Source of the DNA: Streptomyces roseochromogenus subsp. oscitans DS 12.976
Lineage (GTDB): Bacteria > Actinomycetota > Actinomycetes > Streptomycetales > Streptomycetaceae
NCBI RefSeq assembly: GCF_000497445.1
Contig: NZ_CM002285.1
Span: 8,709,659 to 8,767,731, forward strand
DNA: 58,073 nucleotides
Direction: 5' to 3'
Made by a program: the position numbers and the translations under genes. Shown one piece after another: positions 25,289-32,079 of the stretch. Under the pieces are notes generated by a model, which had not been told where the DNA came from, ran no database searches, and saw only the letters and a program-made list of their open reading frames with translations. Position 1 is the stretch's first letter; each line of letters begins with the position of its first letter.

Positions 25289-26893
25289 TCAGTCGGTGGA
25301 GCCGGTGACGCCGCTCCCCTCGGTGCCGTCCGCCGGGCAGGAACTGCCGCTCGGCGGCAGGGAGCCGTACAGCAGGAAGTCGTCGACCTTCCGGTGCACG
25401 CACTTGGAGGAGGTGTATCCGGTGTGGCCGTCACCCCTGTTGTCGAGTACCACGGCCGACTGGCCGAGCCGGGCGGCCGTCTCCACGGTCCACCGGTACG
25501 GCGTCGCCGGATCGCCACGCGTGCCCACGAGCAGCATCTTCGCCGAGTGGACGTCCTTCACCTCGTTGCGGATGAAGTCGGTGCCCTTGGGGCGGCCGTA
25601 GCACATGAGCAGCTGGGTCAGCCGATAGTGGCCGAAGACCGGCGAGGCCTGCTCATACGTGGCCCGCAGGTTCCTCAGGTCCTTGATGATCTGTGCAGCG
25701 TCGGGCCGGTCGGGGTCGTCGGCGCAGTTGATCGCCATCAGTGCGGCCGGCAGGTTGTCCGCCGGGACGTCCTGCGGATCGACCAGAGCGCCGTTCCCGC
25801 TCCGTGTCCCGCCGGCCGGGGCGGCACCCCCGGCGGCGATGTTCAGCACGCCTCGCGTGTCGCCGTCCTTGACCAGGGAGGCCAGGGCGCGCTCCAGCGG
25901 GGGCCACAGCTGCTTGCTGTAGAGGGCCTCCCCGATGGCGCCCACCAGGTCCTGTCCGGAGAACGAGCCGCCGGAGTCCGTCGGGACCGGGTTCGCGTCG
26001 AGCGACCGCACCAGCCGGGTCACCTGGTCCTCGGCGGCCCGCCGGTCCCGGCCGAACGGACAGGCGACGTCCGTCGTACACCAGTCCAGGAAATCGTCCA
26101 GCGCGGTCTGCTGCCCCTCGGCGCCGGCCACCCCCTGCTCGGACAGCGGCTCGGTCAGGGTGTCCACGCCGTCGAGGGCGAGCCGGCCGACCCTGTGCGG
26201 GAACTGCGCCGCGTACACCGCGCCGAGCCGAGTGCCGTAGGAGAAGCCGAGGTAGTTGAGCTTCTTGTCGCCGAGGGCCTGGCGGATGACGTCCAGGTCG
26301 CGGGAGGCGTTCACGGTGCCTATGTGCGGCAGTACGGGACCGGAGTGCCGGGCGCATTCGTCGGCGGCCTTGCGCAACTGCGCGAGCAGCGCCTGGGGAT
26401 GGCCGAGGTCTGCTGCGCTGTCCGTCGCCTGCGAGGCCTCGTCGCTGCCCTCGCCGCAGCTGACGGGGGAGGAGCGGCCGACGCCGCGCGGGTCGAAGGT
26501 GACCACGTCGTAGCCGTTCGTCAGGTCCATGAACTCCTTGCCGTCTGCGGCCAGTTCGGGGATGCCCGCGCCGCCGGGCCCGCCGAAGTTCAGCAGCACC
26601 GAGCCCTGCTTCTTCCCGGTGGCCTGATAGCGGGCCAGCGCCACGTCGAGGGTGCCGGTGCGGGGCCGGACGTAGTCGAGGGGGACGGTGACCTTCGCGC
26701 ACTGGAGGTCCTTCGGGACGTCCGAGCCCTTACAGGCCGTCCAGGTCACCTTCTGCCGGTAGAAGCGTGTCAGGTCGGGCTGCGGCCGGTCGGCCGCGGC
26801 GACGGGCAGCCCGGCTCCGAGCAGGGCCAGGGCGAGGGCTCCGGTACCTGCGGAGCGTCGCACGGCGGGCCGTGTGGACAGCTTGGCCAGCAT
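25289..26893 (-). CDS. Secreted tripeptidyl aminopeptidase (Tap/SlpD-type, alpha/beta hydrolase)
   Basis: 534 residues with a signal peptide (RRSAGTGALALALLGAGLPV to AAA, about residue 35). The hydrolase core has LLNFGGPGGAGIPEL (oxyanion), YDVVTFDPRGVGRS, nucleophile GFSYGT, acid GTRGDPATPY and histidine GDGHTGY, with a C-terminal TAP-like domain and paired cysteines. It resembles S. lividans Tap/SlpD/SlpE, which release tripeptides from secreted protein N-termini. The ATG at 26893 follows GGGAGG. Divergent from the chaplin gene. Confidence 0.87.
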   Translation of the reverse strand: MLAKLSTRPAVRRSAGTGALALALLGAGLPVAAADRPQPDLTRFYRQKVTWTACKGSDVPKDLQCAKVTVPLDYVRPRTGTLDVALARYQATGKKQGSVLLNFGGPGGAGIPELAADGKEFMDLTNGYDVVTFDPRGVGRSSPVSCGEGSDEASQATDSAADLGHPQALLAQLRKAADECARHSGPVLPHIGTVNASRDLDVIRQALGDKKLNYLGFSYGTRLGAVYAAQFPHRVGRLALDGVDTLTEPLSEQGVAGAEGQQTALDDFLDWCTTDVACPFGRDRRAAEDQVTRLVRSLDANPVPTDSGGSFSGQDLVGAIGEALYSKQLWPPLERALASLVKDGDTRGVLNIAAGGAAPAGGTRSGNGALVDPQDVPADNLPAALMAINCADDPDRPDAAQIIKDLRNLRATYEQASPVFGHYRLTQLLMCYGRPKGTDFIRNEVKDVHSAKMLLVGTRGDPATPYRWTVETAARLGQSAVVLDNRGDGHTGYTSSKCVHRKVDDFLLYGSLPPSGSSCPADGTEGSGVTGSTD

Positions 26894-27100
26894 CGTTCGC
26901 CTCCCGGGACGCCTGTCGCGGACCGGGGACGGCGCCCTTCGGATCACCATAAGCGGGGCCTGGACGGGCCGCCTCCGGACGAGCGCCATGGCACCCGGTG
27001 CCGTACCCTGCACCCGCTATATCCCGGTTAAGTGATCATTCAGTGGCTTTACATGCAGTTCGATAACAGTGTCGCTCGACGGGGTGAAAGACCGATTAGC

Positions 27101-27128
27101 CATAACTCCGATGGTTCGCGGGCGTTTT
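27101..27128 (+). promoter_or_regulatory. BldN-like promoter of the chaplin gene
   Basis: CATAAC (27101-27106), a 16-bp spacer and CGTTTT (27123-27128) match the BldN sigma-factor consensus CGTAAC-N16-CGTTGA, as I recall it, at five and four of six positions. Chaplin genes are known BldN targets. A GCGGGC/GCCCGC hairpin (27136-27151) would lie at the start of the mRNA. Confidence 0.5.
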
Positions 27129-27177
27129 ACGGGGTGCGGGCGAGTGCCCGCGACGATGTCTGGAAGGCAGGGAACCT

Positions 27178-27828
27178 ATGAGACGGGCTACCCGTAACGG
27201 CGTGTTCGCCGTCGCCGCAGCCACCGGGGCGCTGGCCGTGGTGCTGCCGGTGTCCGCCGCCTTCGCGGCCGACGGCGCGGCAGCCGACGGCTCCGCGGCC
27301 GGCTCGCCAGGGCTGATCTCCGGAAACGGCATCCAGCTCCCGGTGCACGTGCCGGTCAACGTGTGCGGCAACACCGTGAACGTGGTGGGGCTGCTCAACC
27401 CGGCCGTCGGCAACGCGTGCGCGAACGGTGACGCCGCAACCGCGAAGAGCCGGTCTTCCAGGTCCGGCGGTGCGTCCGCGCGGGGCACGGCGCAGGACTC
27501 GCCCGGCGTGCTCGCCGGAAACGGCGTCCAGCTCCCCGTCGAGGTGCCGGTGAACGTCAGCGGCAACAGCGTCAACGTGATCGGCTTGGGCAACCCGGCC
27601 GAAGGCAACCGGTCCGGCAACGGCGGCCTGCCCCGCACCCCCCGCCGCCCGGCCCCGAAGGCCCCGCCGCGGCATCACCCCGCCCCGCGCCCGGCTCCGC
27701 AGTCGACGGCATCGGCGCTGGCCCACACCGGTACGGACACCACCTTCCCCGCCGTCGCCGCCGGCGCCGCGCTGCTCCTCACGGGCACGGCCCTCTACCG
27801 CCGCTTCCGTTCCGGCGGCACCAGCTGA
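27178..27828 (+). CDS. chpB: Long chaplin, sortase-anchored
   Basis: 216 residues. Signal peptide to SAAFA (about 30). Two chaplin domains follow: SPGLISGNGIQLPVHVPVNV...NACANGD (with two cysteines) and SPGVLAGNGVQLPVEVPVNV...GNRSGNG (cysteines replaced by Ser and Arg). A Pro-rich spacer leads to the sorting signal LAHTG, a hydrophobic helix and a basic tail. Long chaplins are fixed to the wall by class E sortase and help coat aerial hyphae with amphipathic fibrils. The name chpB rather than chpA/chpC is inferred from the nsdB neighbourhood. ATG at 27178 with GGAAGGCAGGGA upstream. Confidence 0.85.
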   Translation: MRRATRNGVFAVAAATGALAVVLPVSAAFAADGAAADGSAAGSPGLISGNGIQLPVHVPVNVCGNTVNVVGLLNPAVGNACANGDAATAKSRSSRSGGASARGTAQDSPGVLAGNGVQLPVEVPVNVSGNSVNVIGLGNPAEGNRSGNGGLPRTPRRPAPKAPPRHHPAPRPAPQSTASALAHTGTDTTFPAVAAGAALLLTGTALYRRFRSGGTS

Positions 27829-27842
27829 CGCATCATCCCAAG

Positions 27843-27870
27843 GCCCCGCCGGACGCCGGCCCGGTGGGGC
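27843..27870 (+). terminator. Terminator of the chaplin gene
   Basis: GCCCCGCCGG and CCGGTGGGGC form a 10-bp stem with one G-U pair around an 8-base loop, 15 bases after the chaplin stop. Confidence 0.65.
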
Positions 27871-27907
27871 TTGGTTCGCCTGCCGTCAGGCGGTTCACCG
27901 GGTGCAG

Positions 27908-27913
27908 TAGGTT
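27908..27913 (+). promoter_or_regulatory. -10 box TAGGTT of a leaderless gene
   Basis: TAGGTT ends six bases before the GTG start at 27920, the usual spacing for a leaderless Streptomyces transcript. No good -35 box was seen. Confidence 0.45.
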
Positions 27914-27919
27914 GATCCG

Positions 27920-28441
27920 GTGACGGACGGCATACGCGGGCGATGGCGGGCGCTGCCGGCCTGGGCGCGCTGGACTCTCGTGGTGTACGCCGGCGGATTC
28001 CTGGAGGGGGCCGGCTCCCATGTCCTCGACCTGGTGCGCGGCGGGCTCCACGCCTACGCCGCCTTCGGCCCGGTCCCGTTGCAGGTGTTCTTCGTCGCCC
28101 TGGTCGTCCTCGACCCGCTGGTCGCCGTCCTGACGCTGTGGATGCGGCCCTCGGGCGTCCGGGCGGCCGGCGTCCTGATGACGCTGGACGTCCTCGCCAA
28201 CTGGTACGTCAACCGGTCCTGGGTGCAGGAGGATCCGGCGGCGCTGCTGCGCCCGGTCGGGCTGCTGCCCATCACGGTCTTCGGGGCGTTCGTCCTCGCG
28301 ACGCTGCGTCCCCTGCTCCACGCCCTGAACGGCCGGGACCCGCGTTGCGCAACGGCTGATCTCCCCGTGGCGCGGCCCCCGTTGATCCGGAAGGATGCGG
28401 GGCGACAGTCCGGCCCCCACGGAAATGGAGCGCATCGATGA
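27920..28441 (+). CDS. Small integral membrane protein
   Basis: 173 residues with about four hydrophobic helices (WTLVVYAGGFLEGAGSHVLD, VPLQVFFVALVVLDPLVAVL, AAGVLMTLDVLANWYV, VGLLPITVFGAFVLATL) and a basic, polar C-terminus. No ribosome site precedes the GTG; a -10 box does, so a leaderless transcript is likely. Function not recognised. It overlaps the downstream acetyltransferase start by ATGA, so the two are co-translated. Confidence 0.75.
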   Translation: MTDGIRGRWRALPAWARWTLVVYAGGFLEGAGSHVLDLVRGGLHAYAAFGPVPLQVFFVALVVLDPLVAVLTLWMRPSGVRAAGVLMTLDVLANWYVNRSWVQEDPAALLRPVGLLPITVFGAFVLATLRPLLHALNGRDPRCATADLPVARPPLIRKDAGRQSGPHGNGAHR

Positions 28442-29292
28442 CCCCTGCGGCCCCCCACGACCTCGTCGTCACCCAGGCCACCCTCGCCGACTGGCCGGTG
28501 ATCGCCGGATGGGCGGCGGCGGAGGGCTGGAATCCCGGACTGTCCGACGGGCCCGCGTTCTTCGCGCAGGATGCTGACGGGTTCTTCCTGGGCCGCATCG
28601 ACGGGGAGCCCGTGTCGGCGATCTCCGTGGTGAACTACGGCTCGGACTACGCCTTCCTGGGCTGCTATCTCGTCCGCCCCGACCTGCGCGGCCATGGCCA
28701 CGGCCTCACCACCTGGAAGACCGCCCTCGCACACGCCGGTGACCGCACCGTCGGCCTGGACGGCGTCGTCGCCCAGCAGGACAACTACCGCCAGTCCGGC
28801 TTCGAACTCGCCTACCGCACCATCCGGTTCACCGGTGCCGCCCCGCGGGCCGAGGTACCCGTGGGCGTCCGGCCGGCCGGTCCCGCCGACCTCGCCGCGA
28901 TAACCGCCTACGACAGCGCCTGCTACCCGGCCGACCGTCCGCGCTTCCTCGCCGAGTGGCTCACCGGTCCGGGCCACCGGGCCTTCGTCCGCCACGACGG
29001 CGCCCGCCTCACCGGTTACGGCGTCCTCCGCCCCGGCCGCGACACCCTGCGCATCGGCCCTCTCTTCGCCGACACCGCCGATGACGCCCACGCCCTGTTC
29101 GCCGCTCTCACGACCGAGGCCGCCGGAAGCGAGGTGGCCATCGACGTGCCCGAGCCGCACGCGGCCGGCGTCGCGCTCGCCGAAGAGGCCGGATTCCAGG
29201 CGTCGTTCGAGACCGCGCGTATGTACACGGGGCCGGTACGTGCGTACGCGCAGCACCGCGTCTTCGGCGTGACCACCCTCGAACTCGGCTGA
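28438..29292 (+). CDS. GNAT N-acetyltransferase, two domains
   Basis: 284 residues. The N-terminal GNAT domain (about 10-130) has the acetyl-CoA-binding stretch LVRPDLRGHGHGLTTW and the following helix; the C-terminal half (about 140-284) matches the YitH/HolE-type second acetyltransferase domain, including AYDSACYPADRPRFLAEWL and RIGPLFADTADDAHALFAAL. Substrate unknown. Start overlaps the membrane-protein stop (ATGA). Confidence 0.82.
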   Translation: MTPAAPHDLVVTQATLADWPVIAGWAAAEGWNPGLSDGPAFFAQDADGFFLGRIDGEPVSAISVVNYGSDYAFLGCYLVRPDLRGHGHGLTTWKTALAHAGDRTVGLDGVVAQQDNYRQSGFELAYRTIRFTGAAPRAEVPVGVRPAGPADLAAITAYDSACYPADRPRFLAEWLTGPGHRAFVRHDGARLTGYGVLRPGRDTLRIGPLFADTADDAHALFAALTTEAAGSEVAIDVPEPHAAGVALAEEAGFQASFETARMYTGPVRAYAQHRVFGVTTLELG

Positions 29293-29609
29293 GAGGCAGG
29301 GGAGTCCGGGCCTGTCCGGCGGGTCAGATCGCAGGAAATCGCATGCGGGCGTGGGGAAGTCGGGGACCGCGACAGCGCCGCGGATGCGCGTGCCGACCCC
29401 CGCGGCTGCGACAGGATCCGCCGGACAGGCCCCAAGATCGGAGGCGGCGCCGGTAAAGCCCCCGTGCCCCCGTGCCCCCGCCTCCGGTCCCGCTTCAGCC
29501 GCCGCCTTCCCCGCACCGGCGGGCCACAGTGCGGGGAAGGTGTACCGGCGGCCCCCGCGCCGCGGTAATCCCGTTGCGCGCACCGGAGCGTTCCTGTTGA
29601 GCTGGGCGC
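29293..29609. other. Gap between two acetyltransferase genes
   Basis: 317 bp without a gene. Its left part is the fold-back element at 29308-29432; the right part is GC-rich with short repeats (GTGCCCCC twice near 29463) and presumably the promoter of the next gene. Confidence 0.65.
29308..29432. repeat. Fold-back (MITE-like) intergenic element
   Basis: Terminal arms GGGCCTGTCCGGCGGGTC (29308-29325) and GATCCGCCGGACAGGCCC (29415-29432) are inverted copies with one mismatch (pairable as G-U in RNA). The interior is partly self-complementary. No coding capacity. Sequences of this kind recur, as I recall, between Streptomyces genes. Confidence 0.65.
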
Positions 29610-30386
29610 ATGGATCACACGGCGGTGCTCGCCCTCTACGACCGTGACATGCGCGAGAACGCGGCTCCCGACGGCCCCGGCGCCCGGATCGAACGGGCCG
29701 GCGCGGTGGTGCGTCAGGTCGCGGACGCGCAGGGCTGGAACTGCGTGCTCTGGTCCGGTCTGGACCCGGCGGGCGCGGACCGGGCGATCCGCGACCAGAT
29801 CGCCCGCTTCACCGGCCTCGGCCTCGCCTTCGAATGGAAGCTCTACGGCCACGACCGGCCGGCGGACCTCGGCGCCCGGCTCACCGCCGCCGGATTCCGG
29901 GCCGAGCCCGAGGAGACGCTGCTGATCGGCGAGACCGACCGGCTCGCCCTGGACACCGAACCGCCCGCCGGCATCCGCCTCGTACAGGCCACCGACCCGG
30001 CCGGCGTCGACCTCGTCGTGAAGGTGCACGAGAAGGCCTTCGGCACCGATGGCACCCGGCTGCGGCACCAGCTGCTCGCCCGGCTGGCCGCCGACCCCGG
30101 CACGGTCGTCGCCGTGGTGGCGCTCGCCGGGGACGAACCCGTCAGCGCCGCCCGGATGGAGCTGGTGCCCGGCACCGCGTTCGCCGGGCTGTGGGGCGGC
30201 GGCACCGTCGAGGGCTGGCGCGGCCGTGGCATCTACCGCGCCCTGGTCGCCCGCCGCGCCCGTGTCGCCGCCGCCCACGGCTACCGCTATCTCCAGGTCG
30301 ACGCCTCCCCCATGAGCCGCCCCATCCTGCAGCGCCTCGGCTTCCACGCACTGAGCACCACGACCCCCTACCTGTACGGGAGCTGA
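29610..30386 (+). CDS. GNAT N-acetyltransferase
   Basis: 258 residues. The C-terminal half has the acetyl-CoA loop in GTVEGWRGRGIYRALVARRA and the final ASPMSRPILQRLGFHALS, standard for GNAT enzymes; the N-terminal half (about 1-100) is a helical extension. Substrate unknown. The ATG at 29610 lacks a clear ribosome site; a leaderless or short-leader transcript is possible. Confidence 0.82.
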   Translation: MDHTAVLALYDRDMRENAAPDGPGARIERAGAVVRQVADAQGWNCVLWSGLDPAGADRAIRDQIARFTGLGLAFEWKLYGHDRPADLGARLTAAGFRAEPEETLLIGETDRLALDTEPPAGIRLVQATDPAGVDLVVKVHEKAFGTDGTRLRHQLLARLAADPGTVVAVVALAGDEPVSAARMELVPGTAFAGLWGGGTVEGWRGRGIYRALVARRARVAAAHGYRYLQVDASPMSRPILQRLGFHALSTTTPYLYGS

Positions 30387-30459
30387 ACCTCGTATCCGTG
30401 GGGGCGATGGTCCACGGGAGAGCGGGGGCAGTCCGTTCCGGTTATTGCCGGGACTTTCT

Positions 30460-30481
30460 GTTCACCGGACCTTCATGCCAT
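30460..30481 (+). promoter_or_regulatory. Candidate PHO box
   Basis: GTTCACC-GGAC then CTTCATG-CCAT gives two 11-bp units, the first identical to the PhoP core and the second matching four of seven. It lies about 105-125 bp before the secreted-protein gene at 30585. Confidence 0.35.
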
Positions 30482-30584
30482 GTACCTTTCAACAAAGTGA
30501 CGCGTGTAGAACCCTCAACCCGGCTCTACGCGCGCAGACTTGGCGCCGCACCGCCTCTCCCCACCCCTCATGGAGGTTCGTCGG

Positions 30585-32039
30585 ATGCTTGGATCCCGGA
30601 GATCCCGCCGCAGATTCACCACCGCCCTGGCCGGATTCGGACTGCTCCTCACCGGAGCCGCCGTCCAGATCGGCAGCGGCACCGCCGCACACGCGGCGAC
30701 CACGCACCGCGTCCTGTTCGACAACGCCCATGCAGAGACAGCCGGAAACGCCGACTGGATCATCTCCACCAGCCAGCCCGACCCGCTCGGCGAGAACGCC
30801 TCCCCGTCCGCCGAGACCGACTGGACCGGCGCCCTGTCCTCCTGGGGCGTGGCGCTGCAGAAGACCGGCGACTACAGCCTGAAGACGCTGCCGTCCGGCT
30901 CCAGCCTCAGCTACGGCGGCTCGTCCTCGACCGACCTGTCGAACTTCGACACGCTGGTCCTGCCGGAACCCAACACGCTGTTCACGAGCGCCGAGAAGAC
31001 GGCGATCATGAACTTCGTGAAGAACGGCGGCGGTCTGTTCATGATCTCCGACCACACGGGCTCGGACCGCAACAACGACGGGTACGACTCGGTCCAGATC
31101 CTCAACGATCTGATGACCAACAACAGCGTCGACTCGACGGACCCGTTCGGCTTCTCGATCGACTCGCTGAACATCTCCTCCGACCACCCGGCCGCGATCA
31201 ACGACAGCACCGACCCGGTGCTGCACGGCTCGTTCGGCACAGTCACCAAGAGCCTCATCGCCAACGGCACGACCGCCACCCTCAAGCCCGCCGACAACTC
31301 CTCCGTCAAGGGCCTGCTCTACCGCACCGGTTACTCCGGCAACACCGGCGCCTTCTTTCTGACCAGCGCCTTCGGTAGCGGCCGCGTCGCCTACTGGGGC
31401 GACAGCTCCCCGATCGACGACGGCACCGGTCAGGCGGGCAACACCCTGTACGACGGCTGGAACGACTCCAGTGCCACCAACGCGGCCCTCGCGCTCAACG
31501 CCACCGCCTGGCTGGCCGGTGCGGGCACCAGCAGCGGCGGGGGAGGCGGCGGTGGCGGCACCGGCACCTGCACCGCCGCCCAGCTCCTCGGCAACAACGG
31601 CTTCGAGTCCGGCAACACGGCGTGGAGCGCGTCCAGCGGGGTCATCACCAACTCGACCGGTGAGTCGGCTCATTCGGGCTCGTACTACGCCTGGCTCGAC
31701 GGCTACGGCACCGCCACCACCGACACCCTGTCCCAGGCGGTGACCATCCCGTCCGGCTGCTCGGCCACGCTGAACTTCTATCTGCACATCGACACGGCCG
31801 AGACCACCACCAGCACGGCCTACGACACCCTCAAGGTCCAGGTTCTCAACAGCTCGGGCTCGGTCCTCGGCACCCTGGCCACGTACTCGAACCTCAACGC
31901 GGCCTCCGGCTACACCCAGCGCAGCTTCGACCTCAGCGCTTACGCCGGGCAGACCGTCACGCTGAAGTTCACCGGCACCGAGGGCTCCCAGTACCAGACG
32001 TCGTTCGTCGTGGACGACACCGCGCTCAACGTGAGCTGA
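30585..32039 (+). CDS. Secreted protein with GATase-like N-domain and C-terminal jelly-roll domain
   Basis: 484 residues with a signal peptide ending AHAA (about 37). The N-terminal part (to about 310) looks like a DUF4350/GATase-like fold: [58 protein letters not shown]. After a Gly-rich linker (GGGGGGGGG) a C-terminal domain ([16 protein letters not shown]...[20 protein letters not shown]) resembles beta-sandwich modules found on Streptomyces secreted proteases. No catalytic residues are recognised. The ATG at 30585 follows GGAGG. A PHO-like box upstream hints at phosphate control. Confidence 0.7.
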   Translation: MLGSRRSRRRFTTALAGFGLLLTGAAVQIGSGTAAHAATTHRVLFDNAHAETAGNADWIISTSQPDPLGENASPSAETDWTGALSSWGVALQKTGDYSLKTLPSGSSLSYGGSSSTDLSNFDTLVLPEPNTLFTSAEKTAIMNFVKNGGGLFMISDHTGSDRNNDGYDSVQILNDLMTNNSVDSTDPFGFSIDSLNISSDHPAAINDSTDPVLHGSFGTVTKSLIANGTTATLKPADNSSVKGLLYRTGYSGNTGAFFLTSAFGSGRVAYWGDSSPIDDGTGQAGNTLYDGWNDSSATNAALALNATAWLAGAGTSSGGGGGGGGTGTCTAAQLLGNNGFESGNTAWSASSGVITNSTGESAHSGSYYAWLDGYGTATTDTLSQAVTIPSGCSATLNFYLHIDTAETTTSTAYDTLKVQVLNSSGSVLGTLATYSNLNAASGYTQRSFDLSAYAGQTVTLKFTGTEGSQYQTSFVVDDTALNVS

Positions 32040-32046
32040 ACCGGTC

Positions 32047-32073
32047 GGGGGCGGGCCGTACCGGTCCGCCCCC
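32047..32073. terminator. Bidirectional terminator
   Basis: GGGGGCGG (32047-32054) pairs with CCGCCCCC (32066-32073) between convergent genes; an inner ACCGGT sits in the loop. Confidence 0.65.
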
Positions 32074-32079
32074 CTTCCG

